DNA of 64,000 nucleotides from Glutamicibacter halophytocola (lineage in GTDB: Bacteria > Actinomycetota > Actinomycetes > Actinomycetales > Micrococcaceae). Made by a program: the position numbers and the translations under genes. Shown here in pieces: positions 1 through 8,124 of this stretch. Numbering within the stretch: the first letter of the stretch is position 1; each line of letters starts with the position of its first letter. The stretch is taken from assembly GCF_001302565.1 (NCBI RefSeq), contig NZ_CP012750.1, forward strand, positions 124,001 to 188,000, read 5' to 3'. A model generated the notes under the pieces. That model did not search any database, was not told where the DNA came from, and worked only from the letters and a program-made list of their open reading frames with translations.

Positions 1-2
1 AG

Positions 3-821
3 GCGCTGGCAGAGTTCCTCTTCGGCGAGGAAGACGCGCTGATCACCCTGGACATGTCCGAATACTCGGAGAAGCACACCGTTTCCCGCCTGTTCGGTGC
101 CCCTCCAGGCTACGTCGGCTACGAAGAAGGCGGACAGCTGACCGAGAAGGTCCGCCGCCGTCCGTTCTCCGTCGTGCTCTTCGACGAGGTGGAGAAGGCC
201 CACGCCGACCTGTTCAACTCGCTGCTGCAGATTCTGGAAGACGGCCGCTTGACCGACTCCCAGGGTCGCGTGGTGGACTTCAAGAACACCATCATCATCA
301 TGACTACCAACCTCGGTACCCGCGACATCTCCAAGGGTGTGATGACCGGCTTCCAGTCGGCCGCGGATACCAAGACCGGTTATGAGCGGATGCAGGCCAA
401 GGTCCAGGAAGAGCTGCGCCAGCACTTCCGCCCTGAATTCCTGAACCGTGTTGATGACACCGTGGTCTTCCCGCAGCTGAACCAGGACGAGATCGAAGAG
501 ATCGTCGACCTGTTTGTTGGCCGCTTGGCCAAGCGCTTGAAGGAACGCGACATGACGATCGAGCTGACCCAGGCTGCCCGCAGCCTGCTGGCACAGCGCG
601 GCTACGACCCAGCCATGGGTGCCCGTCCGTTGCGCCGCACCATCCAGCGCGATATCGAAGACCAGCTCTCCGAGCGGATCCTCTTCGGCCAGATCCTTGC
701 CGGACAGAAGGTCACGGTGGACGTCGAAGGCGAGGGAGCGGAGCAGAAGTTCGTCTTCCACGCTGAGGGCGGCACCGGCCAGCTGGAAGGCGAGCCGGCA
801 CCGGCTGCGCTGGAAAGCTAA
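3..821 (+). CDS. clpC: ATP-dependent Clp protease ATPase subunit ClpC, 3' part
   Basis: This is the C-terminal third of a Hsp100 AAA+ unfoldase that feeds substrates to ClpP. The reading frame is open from base 3, so the gene begins outside the window. Visible are the pore-loop region [15 protein letters not shown], the Walker B of the second AAA+ module ([11 protein letters not shown]), the arginine-finger region [11 protein letters not shown] and the small D2 domain with [15 protein letters not shown] (sensor 2). The acidic tail after the D2 domain is typical of actinobacterial ClpC. ClpC rather than ClpB is chosen because of the short C-terminus and the wording of the D2 module. A strong hairpin terminator follows at once. 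Confidence 0.93.
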   Translation, partial: ALAEFLFGEEDALITLDMSEYSEKHTVSRLFGAPPGYVGYEEGGQLTEKVRRRPFSVVLFDEVEKAHADLFNSLLQILEDGRLTDSQGRVVDFKNTIIIMTTNLGTRDISKGVMTGFQSAADTKTGYERMQAKVQEELRQHFRPEFLNRVDDTVVFPQLNQDEIEEIVDLFVGRLAKRLKERDMTIELTQAARSLLAQRGYDPAMGARPLRRTIQRDIEDQLSERILFGQILAGQKVTVDVEGEGAEQKFVFHAEGGTGQLEGEPAPAALES

Positions 822-840
822 GCGCAGCACCTGACTAGCG

Positions 841-880
841 ACGAGCCGGGGAACCAGATGAAACTGGTTCCGCGGCTCGT
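841..880 (+). terminator. Intrinsic terminator of clpC
   Basis: Two nested arms pair: ACGAGCCG (841-848) with CGGCTCGT (873-880), and GAACCAG (851-857) with CTGGTTC (864-870) around a 6-nt loop. A short T-containing tract follows. It starts 19 bases after the clpC stop. Confidence 0.85.
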
Positions 881-913
881 TGACTTTAATTCCATTGATC
901 GTAGGCTGATTCC

Positions 914-1378
914 ATGAAGCGAAGCGGAATCGGCCGATTAATTGTCATTTCGGGCCTGGCAATCGTGGCCTATGCCGTGCTTTATGCAGTGCTGCGACCG
1001 CTATTGCCCGGCCAGCTGGCTCGGCATGCGGGCCCCGACGGCGCCGGATATGGCCCGCTGTGGCTTGCAGCCCTGGTCATTGGCGCAGTCGCAGCCATCA
1101 GCTTGCTGATCGGCATTGTGGCCTATCGGGACTTCTATTCCCTGGGGCATTGGTATCCAGGTCCCAAGGCCATCGTCGTGTGCTTCCTCGCGGCAGGGTT
1201 CGGCATTCTTTCACTGGGCGCATCGATGCTTGTAACCGTGATGGGGCGACAAGCGCAGGAAGCTGGTTCCCTGCCCGTGGGCATGGGGCTGCTTGGGCTA
1301 GTCGTCGTATTTGGGCTCTCGGCTCCGGTCCTGGCGTGGTCGTTGCCACGCGCAAAGCAGGAAACACTCGTCCCCTAG
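914..1378 (+). CDS. Small integral membrane protein, unknown function
   Basis: A 154-residue protein with four clear hydrophobic helices (about residues 8-30, 48-70, 85-107, 120-142), a basic N-terminus and no soluble domain. No catalytic or binding motif is recognised. The start ATG at 914 has only a weak purine stretch upstream and lies 33 bases after the clpC terminator, so it has its own promoter or depends on read-through. It converges with the minus-strand DUF1801 gene. I do not assign a function. Confidence 0.6.
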   Translation: MKRSGIGRLIVISGLAIVAYAVLYAVLRPLLPGQLARHAGPDGAGYGPLWLAALVIGAVAAISLLIGIVAYRDFYSLGHWYPGPKAIVVCFLAAGFGILSLGASMLVTVMGRQAQEAGSLPVGMGLLGLVVVFGLSAPVLAWSLPRAKQETLVP

Positions 1379-1410
1379 GTTCCTTTGATCGGCATCGCCC
1401 TGGCGCGCAG

Positions 1411-1857
1411 CTAGCGTCCCACGGACTTGCTGACCAGCCGGGCAATCATCTGCTCCTGCTGCCCATCCAATGAGGTGATGGCGAAGGATGTGGCCCACAG
1501 TGTCCCGTCATCCAGCTTCGCCGCATCGTTGAAGCCCAGGGTCAGGTAGCGGGCACCGAATTTGGCCGCATCCTGGATGAAGCACAGGATGTTGCCGTCC
1601 AGGGCGTAGGCCGGCATCCCGTACCAGGTTCTGGGTTCCAGCTCGGGTGCCGTTGAGGTGATGATCCGATGCAGCGCTTGGGCCAGCACCTTGTCGGTGC
1701 CCTCGTAGGAGGCGATCTTTTCTTCCACCGCGGCCAGGGCCGCGGCGGCCTTCTCAGCCTTGGTCATGCGCTTCTTCGTCGCCTTGACCTCTGCCGCGCG
1801 ATCCTTCATTGCTGCTTTCTCGGCATCGCTGAAGCCGGTCTTTTCTTCGTTTGCCAT
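1411..1857 (-). CDS. DUF1801 (YdhG-like) domain protein
   Basis: The 148-residue protein has a Lys/Ala-rich helical N-terminus (residues 1-55) followed by a DUF1801-type alpha/beta domain with the signature WYGMPAYALDGNILCF and YLTLGF. Members of this family resemble the CyaY/YjbR fold and are often called iron chaperone-like, but no biochemical role is firmly established. AGGAGC seven bases before the ATG supports the start. It lies nine bases downstream of the VOC-family gene on the same strand, so the two are probably co-transcribed. Confidence 0.75.
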   Translation of the reverse strand: MANEEKTGFSDAEKAAMKDRAAEVKATKKRMTKAEKAAAALAAVEEKIASYEGTDKVLAQALHRIITSTAPELEPRTWYGMPAYALDGNILCFIQDAAKFGARYLTLGFNDAAKLDDGTLWATSFAITSLDGQQEQMIARLVSKSVGR

Positions 1858-1866
1858 CTTTTGCTC

Positions 1867-2274
1867 CTAGGCTGCCTGGTTGATGCGGATCATGTTGCCC
1901 GAAGGGTCGCGGAATGCGCAGTCGCGTGGTCCCCACGGCTGGAGAGCCGGCTCCTGCAGCACCTCGGCGCCACTGGCCGACAGCGACTCGAAGAGCGAAT
2001 CAAGGTCAGCCACGGAAAAGACCAATGGCCCGAAGGCGCCCTTGGCCACCTGCTCCGCAATGACCTGTGCATCCTCGTCCGAGCGGCCGGCTCCCGGAGC
2101 GGAGAGCACGATATTCAAGCCGGGCTGGCCTGGAACGCCAAGCGAAACCCAGCGGAAGTCGCCGTTGGCGACATCTGAAACGACCTCGAGGCCCAAGCCG
2201 TCGCGGTAGAAAGCCAGGGCTTCGTCCACGTCGAGAACGATGAGCGGGAAATGCTGAACTGAAATATTTGCCAT
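1867..2274 (-). CDS. VOC-family (glyoxalase/bleomycin-resistance fold) protein
   Basis: A single VOC module of 135 residues in the usual beta-alpha-beta-beta-beta repeat arrangement. The first half carries FPLIVLDVDEALAFYRDGLG and the second half ends in FRDPSGNMIRI, the usual C-terminal metal-ligand region of the fold. Metal-binding and substrate residues cannot be fixed from sequence alone, so isomerase, dioxygenase and binding roles all remain open. It is first in a two-gene unit with the DUF1801 gene. Confidence 0.8.
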   Translation of the reverse strand: MANISVQHFPLIVLDVDEALAFYRDGLGLEVVSDVANGDFRWVSLGVPGQPGLNIVLSAPGAGRSDEDAQVIAEQVAKGAFGPLVFSVADLDSLFESLSASGAEVLQEPALQPWGPRDCAFRDPSGNMIRINQAA

Positions 2275-2322
2275 GGATTCAGCTTAGAAGCTGGATGGTG
2301 TCCACGGCTTCTTCAAAACTGC

Positions 2323-2721
2323 TCAGAATCTCGAGGGCCGCAACAGGATCTTGGCAATGCACGCCGGGATATGTTCAGAATCCTCGTGATCGCGTTCCCG
2401 GTAGGCGGTGGGCGTCTCGCCGACAACCTCGGTGAAGCGCGTGCTGAAAGAACCCAGGGAGCTCCAGCCAACCTGCATGCAGGCATCGGTGACCGAGACC
2501 CCGGAGCGCAGCAGGTGCATGGCCCGTTCAATGCGCCGGGTCAGCAGGTAGGAATAGGGCGTCTCGCCGTAGGCCCGCTTGAACTCGCGCGAAAAGTGCG
2601 CGGGGGACATCACTGCCTTGCTGGCCATCGCCGGGACATCCAGCGGCTGATCGTAGTGCCGGTCCATCAGGTCCTTGGCCCGGCGAAGGTGAGCCAGAAC
2701 CTTCAGCGCCTGGTTATCCAT
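2323..2721 (-). CDS. AraC-family transcriptional regulator, DNA-binding domain only
   Basis: The 132-residue protein consists of little more than the two helix-turn-helix motifs of AraC/XylS proteins: HFSREFKRAYGETPYSYL for the first recognition region and ACMQVGWSSLGSFSTRFTE for the second, which carries the family's conserved pattern. A ligand-binding domain is missing, as in MarA/SoxS-sized members. The ATG is three bases after the stop of the upstream MFS gene, which implies translation coupled to that transporter and suggests the regulator controls it. Confidence 0.85.
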   Translation of the reverse strand: MDNQALKVLAHLRRAKDLMDRHYDQPLDVPAMASKAVMSPAHFSREFKRAYGETPYSYLLTRRIERAMHLLRSGVSVTDACMQVGWSSLGSFSTRFTEVVGETPTAYRERDHEDSEHIPACIAKILLRPSRF

Positions 2722-2724
2722 GGG

Positions 2725-3951
2725 CTATCGCCTCCGCGCTGAACGCAGGACCAGGAAGACGCCCAGCAGCGTGCAGCACAGGTATACCCCGATAACGCAG
2801 ATCCAGCCTGCGGTGAAACCGCCAGGAGAACCAACCAGAAGCCCCATGGCCAGGGGCCCGACGGTGAAGCCGCCGAATTGCCCCGCGGAGACCAGGCCGC
2901 TGGAGCTGCCCAAGCGGCTAGCCGGAACCACGCGGAGCAGCGCCGCCATCAGCACCACGGAGACCCCGAGCGCCGAGGCGCCGTGCAGTGCCACCGCAAC
3001 CCAGAGCAGAATCGGCGAATGCAGCTGCTGGGCCAGCAGGAAACTCGTGCCGCCACCGGTGGCCAGCAGCGCCAAGAGAAGCAGCAGCTTGGGCGCGGCC
3101 ACTCCGCGGGACATCATCTGCCCCCAGCCAACCCGTGCGCTGACCCCCACGATCCCGGCCACGGCAGCGGTCAGCCCTCCGGCCACCAGCGAGAAGTCCA
3201 ATTCGCGCACCGCAAACAGCGCCAAATAGACGTTGGTGGCCTGCACGCCCACACCGTTGATGAACCCGAAAAGGGTCAAAGCGTAGATGATGAACCGCGT
3301 GGAGTCCGCCGCGCCGGCTGCCGGCTCGCTGTTCGCCGTGCCGCTCCGGCTGCTCTTGCCGGGTGCCGGGGCCGCGAGCAACGGGGCGGACTGGAGAACG
3401 CGCAGTGCCAGCAGCGCCAAGCCAGCGGCCACCACAGCCCCGGCCAAGGAGGCGCCCTGCCAGCCGATGAACGCGGCCAAGAGGGGGAAGGCGAGGCTGC
3501 CCACCAGCTGGGAGACCTGCACGCCGGACTGCTTGATTCCGGTCCAGCCAATGCGCCAGGCGCTGGGCACGCGCTGGGCCAGGATCCGGTTGGTCACCCC
3601 ATTGGGAAAAGATTGCGCGAAGCCAGCGATCCCCGACGCCGCGAGCAGCAGCGCATACCCGGCATCCACCGCAGCCAAGCCCATGGCCAGGGCCGCGGTG
3701 CCAAAGATGATCAGCATCAACCGGGCATCGGGCTGTGCATCGGAGAATTTCCCGAACGCCAGATTGCCAATGGCAGCGCAGCCAAAGCAGACCGTAGCCA
3801 AGAGCCCGAACTGGGATTCGCTGATGCCCAGGTCGCGGATCACCAGGTCGCTGGTGGCGTTCAGCCCATAGCTCAGCAGCGGAGCAATGCCGACGGCTGC
3901 CAGGAGGATGGCCAGCAGCCCGAATCCGGGGCGTGCTTCTCTGGCTGTCAT
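2725..3951 (-). CDS. MFS transporter
   Basis: A 408-residue major facilitator superfamily permease with about 12 hydrophobic helices. The helix 2-3 loop reads GNLAFGKFSDAQPDAR, a form of the MFS A-motif. The frame is open further upstream, but the ATG at 3951 is preferred: AGAAGG sits six bases before it, and the longer versions would run into the divergent acetyltransferase gene. The 3' end abuts the AraC-type regulator (three-base gap). The substrate is unknown; the pairing of a permease with a small AraC protein suggests drug or metabolite efflux. Confidence 0.85.
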   Translation of the reverse strand: MTAREARPGFGLLAILLAAVGIAPLLSYGLNATSDLVIRDLGISESQFGLLATVCFGCAAIGNLAFGKFSDAQPDARLMLIIFGTAALAMGLAAVDAGYALLLAASGIAGFAQSFPNGVTNRILAQRVPSAWRIGWTGIKQSGVQVSQLVGSLAFPLLAAFIGWQGASLAGAVVAAGLALLALRVLQSAPLLAAPAPGKSSRSGTANSEPAAGAADSTRFIIYALTLFGFINGVGVQATNVYLALFAVRELDFSLVAGGLTAAVAGIVGVSARVGWGQMMSRGVAAPKLLLLLALLATGGGTSFLLAQQLHSPILLWVAVALHGASALGVSVVLMAALLRVVPASRLGSSSGLVSAGQFGGFTVGPLAMGLLVGSPGGFTAGWICVIGVYLCCTLLGVFLVLRSARRR

Positions 3952-4081
3952 CCTCATCCTTCTGTTTGGCGCTACCGCGATTCTAGCCAAGTTCTTGCAC
4001 CAGCGAGCCGGCTTCCCGGGCACTATGACATATCCGGGACCGGCTTCGGATCTGCCGGCCATCGGGCATAGGATTTGAAAG

Positions 4082-4591
4082 GTGAATACTTTTACCGTCC
4101 GCTCCGCCAAAACCAGTGATGTCCCGGCCATTCGCGACCTTGTCCGTCCGCTGGCCGAAGAGCGCATCTTGCTGGACAAGGAAGCGGTCACCTATTACGA
4201 GTCCATCCAGGAATTCGTCATAGCCCAAGACGCGGACGGAAATGTTGTTGGTTGCGGCGGCCTGCACGTGATCTGGGAAGATATTGCCGAGATCCGCACC
4301 CTGGCCACCTCCGATCAGGTGCGCGGCATGGGCGTGGGCCATGTGCTGCTGCAGGAACTGCTGCGCCGGGCCAAGGCGGTAGGCGTGGCCCGCGTCTTCT
4401 GCCTGACCTTCGAAGTGTCCTTCTTCGAGCGCCAGGGCTTTTCCGTGATGGCCGATCAAAGCGCCGTGGACCCCTCGGTATACCAGGAAATCCTGCTCTC
4501 ACGCGATGAGGGCGTCGCCGAATTCCTGGACCTGGCCCGGGTCAAGCCCAACACCCTGGGCAATACCCGCATGATCATCACCCTGGACTAG
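4082..4591 (+). CDS. argA: Amino-acid (glutamate) N-acetyltransferase, ArgA-like GNAT
   Basis: A stand-alone GNAT domain of 169 residues. It matches the remembered architecture of the short actinobacterial N-acetylglutamate synthase (Mycobacterium tuberculosis Rv2747): IQEFVIA early, VVGCGGLHVIWEDIAEIRTLA in the core, the acetyl-CoA pyrophosphate loop VRGMGVGHVLL, VFCLTFEVSFFERQGF and the C-terminal FLDLARVKPNTLGNTRM. It would transfer acetyl from acetyl-CoA to L-glutamate, the first step of arginine synthesis. The start is GTG at 4082 with AGGA about nine bases upstream. It is not in an arg operon here, which is also usual for Rv2747-type genes. Confidence 0.82.
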   Translation: MNTFTVRSAKTSDVPAIRDLVRPLAEERILLDKEAVTYYESIQEFVIAQDADGNVVGCGGLHVIWEDIAEIRTLATSDQVRGMGVGHVLLQELLRRAKAVGVARVFCLTFEVSFFERQGFSVMADQSAVDPSVYQEILLSRDEGVAEFLDLARVKPNTLGNTRMIITLD

Positions 4592-4604
4592 CCCCGGCTA
4601 GTCC
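4585..4604. terminator. Bidirectional hairpin holding both convergent stop codons
   Basis: GGACTAGC (4585-4592) pairs perfectly with GCTAGTCC (4597-4604) around a CCCG loop. The left arm contains the TAG of the acetyltransferase and the right arm contains the TAG of the convergent DUF1206 gene. There is no T-tract. Confidence 0.5.
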
Positions 4605-5398
4605 ATCCGGTCATAGCGGGCCCGCAATATCAGGTACAGGGCATAGCTGATCAGCCCAGCGGCGATGGCGCCCAAGGCCACCGACCCGTGATCCTGGTCG
4701 CGGATCGCCTTGAGCGCGCCATCGATGCCGCCAGCCTCTTCGGGATCGCCCTGGACGGTGGCCACAATGAACAGCAAACCCAGGGCGCCAAGAACCAGGC
4801 CCTTGGCCGGGTAGCCGATCATCCCGGAATACCTGACCGCCCAAGAGATTTCGCGCCGGCTGGAGCGGTGCAAGTCATCAAGGAACCTTCTGCTGGCGCC
4901 CTTGTAGATGTAGTAGCCGGCCATCACCAGCAGCACCGCGCCGAGAGCCACCAGTGCCGCCCTGCCGGCCAAGGACTTCATCAGCTCGCCGCTGAGACTG
5001 GTGGCGGTGTGCTCCGAGTCGCTGGGATTGCCCATGCCAAAACGGCCAAAGGTGAACCCTGCGGCCAAAAAGACCAGCCCGGTGCCCGCAAGCTTGAGCC
5101 GTTCCCGCGTTTTCTTCCCGGGCAGCAGCAGTTGCGCCAGCGACCACAGCCCCAATAAGAGGGCTCCGATGGCACAGATCCACAGCAGCGCAACACCAAA
5201 GGGCTGGGCCGATAGCGCCCGCATGGCACCGCTTTGATCGGCCTGGGCCTTGCCGCCGGTGGCCACCACGGAAGCGAGCACCCCCAAGGTGGCGTGCAAA
5301 ATGCCGTTGGCGACGTAGCCCAGCCGGGCCAAGCGCTCAAAGAGCGGGTGCCGTGCCGCCTGCTGTGCGGCAGCGGCCGGGTCAACCGAATCGTTCAT
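4598..5398 (-). CDS. DUF1206 multi-pass membrane protein
   Basis: The 266-residue protein has six predicted helices arranged as three two-helix repeats, each with a GY(V/I)(A/Y)xG-type motif (LARLGYVANGILHATLG, VVLGAVLLVMAGYYIYKGA and YSGMIGYPAKGLVLGALG), which is the DUF1206 signature. The role is unknown. I place the start at ATG 5398, because 13 further upstream codons would overlap mutY; the ribosome-binding site is weak. It lies directly after mutY on the same strand and may be translated from the mutY message. Confidence 0.8.
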   Translation of the reverse strand: MNDSVDPAAAAQQAARHPLFERLARLGYVANGILHATLGVLASVVATGGKAQADQSGAMRALSAQPFGVALLWICAIGALLLGLWSLAQLLLPGKKTRERLKLAGTGLVFLAAGFTFGRFGMGNPSDSEHTATSLSGELMKSLAGRAALVALGAVLLVMAGYYIYKGASRRFLDDLHRSSRREISWAVRYSGMIGYPAKGLVLGALGLLFIVATVQGDPEEAGGIDGALKAIRDQDHGSVALGAIAAGLISYALYLILRARYDRMD

Positions 5399-5411
5399 GC
5401 GCCAAGCATAG

Positions 5412-6323
5412 CTAGGATGGCAGGCGCACGCCGCCATCCTCGAGCACTGCCAGCCCGTCCTTGAGCAATCCGGCTAGTGCCCGCTCGCGCTGCTGGGATT
5501 CGGCCTGCAATTTTTCCAGCGCCACATAGGCGGGATGCTCCTGCCCGCCAAGGTCCGCCAGGAAGGAAGCCTGCGGCACCGGATGCTCATGCTCGCGCAA
5601 GACCGCCATGATCGCTCCGCGCACTTGGCGGTCGGTGCCCTTCCAGGCCTGGCCCTTGGGAGTGTAATGCGGGGCCGGCTGCCCGGCCGCAATCCATGCG
5701 CAGCTCTCAAAGACCGGGCAGGAATCGCATTTGGGGCTGCGCGCGGTGCACACCAGCGCACCGAGCTCCATCACCGAGATGTTCCACGCATTGGCCTGCT
5801 CGGCATCCTCGGGCTGCACCTGCCGGGCGCGGGCAAATTCGCTGGCGCGCGGGCTGGGCTCGGGCAGGGCCATGCCGCCAAAGAGCCTGGCGTGAACCCG
5901 GCGGATATTGGTATCAACCACCACGGTGGGCTCGCCAAAGGCAAAACAGGCGATAGCCGCAGCCGTATAGTCCCCGACGCCCGGCAAGGCCCTCAACGCG
6001 TCTTCGGTGCGCGGCACCTGGCCGTTGTACTCGGTGGTGATTTCCACGGCGGCGGCATGCAAGCGCTGGGCCCGGCGTGGATATCCCAGCCGGCCCCAGG
6101 CCTTGAGCGCTTCGGACAGCGGTTCGCCAGCCAGGTCTTGCGGCCGCGGCCAGCGGCGCATCCATTCCTCCCAGACCGGCAAAACACGCACCACGGGGGT
6201 CTGCTGCAGCATGAATTCGCTGACCATCACCTCCCAGCCGCTCACGCCTTCTTTGCGCCACGGCAGGTCCCGGGAGTTCTTCTGGTACCACTGATTGATT
6301 TGGCGATGGATTTGTTGCACCAC
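5412..6323 (-). CDS. mutY: A/G-specific adenine DNA glycosylase MutY
   Basis: Removes adenine mispaired with 8-oxoguanine. The 303-residue protein shows the catalytic Glu region EFMLQQTPV, the helix-hairpin-helix LPGVGDYTAAAI, the catalytic Asp in VVVDTNIRRVHARL and the 4Fe-4S cluster CTARSPKCDSCPVFESC (spacing C-6-C-2-C-5-C). It lacks most of the C-terminal NUDIX-like 8-oxoG recognition domain of the 350-residue E. coli enzyme, as is common in actinobacteria. It is divergent from the membrane-anchored protein gene at 6407. Confidence 0.95.
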   Translation of the reverse strand: MVQQIHRQINQWYQKNSRDLPWRKEGVSGWEVMVSEFMLQQTPVVRVLPVWEEWMRRWPRPQDLAGEPLSEALKAWGRLGYPRRAQRLHAAAVEITTEYNGQVPRTEDALRALPGVGDYTAAAIACFAFGEPTVVVDTNIRRVHARLFGGMALPEPSPRASEFARARQVQPEDAEQANAWNISVMELGALVCTARSPKCDSCPVFESCAWIAAGQPAPHYTPKGQAWKGTDRQVRGAIMAVLREHEHPVPQASFLADLGGQEHPAYVALEKLQAESQQRERALAGLLKDGLAVLEDGGVRLPS

Positions 6324-6406
6324 ACCACTGTAGCCAACGACGCTTCATTGCCTCGATTCCCCTGCCATTACCGGGTTCCCGGACGCCAATGAACTAGCCT
6401 TAAGCC

Positions 6407-7012
6407 ATGAGCAATGCATCAGGGGGAAAGCTTCCAGCCAGCGTCTATCGGCGCCGGCGCATCACCTTCGCGGTGATCGCCTTGGTACTGGTGGGCTTGA
6501 TCATCTGGGGCATTGCCGCCATTGCCGGCTTGCTGTCACCGGATCCAGAAAATCCTGCAGCGCCTGCCCCCACGGCGCAGTCCAGCGCGCCTGCCCAAAG
6601 CCCGGACTCCGATCAGGATGCGGGCAAGAAGTGCAAGGCGGGCGAAGTCAAGGTCACCGCCTCCACGGACGCGAAGAGCTATGCCGCGGGCAAAAAGCCG
6701 GTACTGATCCTGGGCGTCGAAAATACCTCCAAGCGCGAGTGCGAACTGAACGTGGGCACCAGCATGCAGGAATTCCTGATCTCCAGCGGCGCCGACAGGG
6801 TCTTCTCCACCGTGGACTGCCTGCAAAACGGCGAGGACGTCCAGCTGGTCTTCGCCCCCGGGCAGAAGGAGAATGCCCGCTTCACCTGGAATCGTGATCG
6901 CTCGGCCCCGGGCTGCAAAGCCGTGAGCGTGCAGCCGCGCCCGGGCACCTACAAGTTCACCGCGGCCATCGGGGAAATCGAATCCGAACCGGTGAGCTTC
7001 ACCCTGGAGTAG
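6407..7012 (+). CDS. Membrane-anchored extracytoplasmic protein, unknown function
   Basis: The 201-residue protein has a short basic cytoplasmic head, one transmembrane helix (about residues 22-43), a Pro/Ala/Ser/Gln-rich linker (45-72) and a C-terminal beta-rich domain. That domain has four cysteines (about residues 77, 106, 129, 169) that could form two disulfides outside the cell. The domain resembles the all-beta DUF4232-type fold often found on actinobacterial surfaces, but I cannot assign it firmly. It converges on disA with a four-base gap. Confidence 0.65.
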   Translation: MSNASGGKLPASVYRRRRITFAVIALVLVGLIIWGIAAIAGLLSPDPENPAAPAPTAQSSAPAQSPDSDQDAGKKCKAGEVKVTASTDAKSYAAGKKPVLILGVENTSKRECELNVGTSMQEFLISSGADRVFSTVDCLQNGEDVQLVFAPGQKENARFTWNRDRSAPGCKAVSVQPRPGTYKFTAAIGEIESEPVSFTLE

Positions 7013-7016
7013 CCCC

Positions 7017-8090
7017 TTAGATGTAGCGGTCCAGCAGCGAGGACTCGGCCATGCGGGCCAGTCCTTCGCGGATGGAACGGGCACGCTGTTCGCCGACGCC
7101 CTCGATTTCCATCAGCGCGGTCGTCGACGCCGCCATCAGCAGCTGCAAATTATCGAAGGACGCCACCAGCCGGTCGCCAATGGCCTTGGGCACCGTTCGA
7201 ATCTGCGAAAGCAGCCGGTAGCCCTTGGGCGTGAGCTGGTCGTCCTGTCCGATGGTGCCCTGCGGGAACAGGATCTTGGCCAGGGGCTCAAGGTCGATCA
7301 GCTGCGCGTCGGAGACCTCGTGCAGGCGCTCGAGGGCGACGTCGATATCCAGTTCCTGGCCTTCGGCCTGCGCATAGTCGTGCATCAGCAGCTGGTTGTC
7401 GATCTGGATGCCGGAGAGCAATTCCGCGTGCTGGGCGGCCAGCAGGCGCCCGTCGATGCCCAGCTCCAGGACGTTGCGGGAGATTTCCTCGCTGGTGCGC
7501 CGCAGCATTTCGGTGCGCTGCAACACCGCCAATACTTCGCGCGCGGTGGCCACATCCTCGATTTCCGCAGCCGACAGGGCGCTGGTGACCTGGTCCAGCC
7601 GGTGCCGGTAGCGCTCCAGGGTGGCGATGGCCTGGTTGCCTCGTGCCAGCAGCCGCTCGGCAGGTTCCAGCACGTGGCGCTCGCCGGCGGCATAGAGCGT
7701 GATGGTCTGCATCGACTGGGACACCGAGATGGTCGGGAACCCGGTCTGCGCCGCCACGCGTTCTGCGGTCCGGTGGCGCGTGCCTGATTCCTGGGTGTCG
7801 ATCCGCGCGTCGGGCATCAGCTGCACCCCGGCCTGCAGGATCTGGCGGGCGGTGCCATCAAGGATGATCGCCCCGTCCATTTTGGCCAGTTCGCGAAGGC
7901 GGGTGGGGGTGTATTCGGTGTTGATCCTGAACCCGCCGGAGCTGACGGATTCAACCACCTTGTCATGTCCCAGCACGATCAGGGCGCCGGTGCGGCCGCG
8001 CTGGATGCGCTCGAGCCCCTGGGCAAGTTCGGTGCCCGGGGCGATCTGGGCCAGAATGGCAAGAAAACCGGGGGATGAGTTCGCTTTCAA
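7017..8090 (-). CDS. disA: DNA integrity scanning diadenylate cyclase DisA
   Basis: Makes cyclic di-AMP from two ATP and scans DNA for branched intermediates. The 358 residues fit the family length. The DAC domain shows the catalytic DGA (AKMDGAIILDG) and RHR (ESGTRHRTAERVA) motifs; a helical spine and a C-terminal helix-hairpin-helix (LMEIEGVGEQRARSIREGL) follow. The start is TTG at 8090, because GAAAGGA is seven bases upstream and the length matches the family. An ATG further upstream would overlap radA. It lies 34 bases after radA, its usual partner in actinobacteria and firmicutes. Confidence 0.95.
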   Translation of the reverse strand: MKANSSPGFLAILAQIAPGTELAQGLERIQRGRTGALIVLGHDKVVESVSSGGFRINTEYTPTRLRELAKMDGAIILDGTARQILQAGVQLMPDARIDTQESGTRHRTAERVAAQTGFPTISVSQSMQTITLYAAGERHVLEPAERLLARGNQAIATLERYRHRLDQVTSALSAAEIEDVATAREVLAVLQRTEMLRRTSEEISRNVLELGIDGRLLAAQHAELLSGIQIDNQLLMHDYAQAEGQELDIDVALERLHEVSDAQLIDLEPLAKILFPQGTIGQDDQLTPKGYRLLSQIRTVPKAIGDRLVASFDNLQLLMAASTTALMEIEGVGEQRARSIREGLARMAESSLLDRYI

Positions 8091-8124
8091 CGTGCGTCCT
8101 TTCGGCGGGCGGCAACACTCTAGT

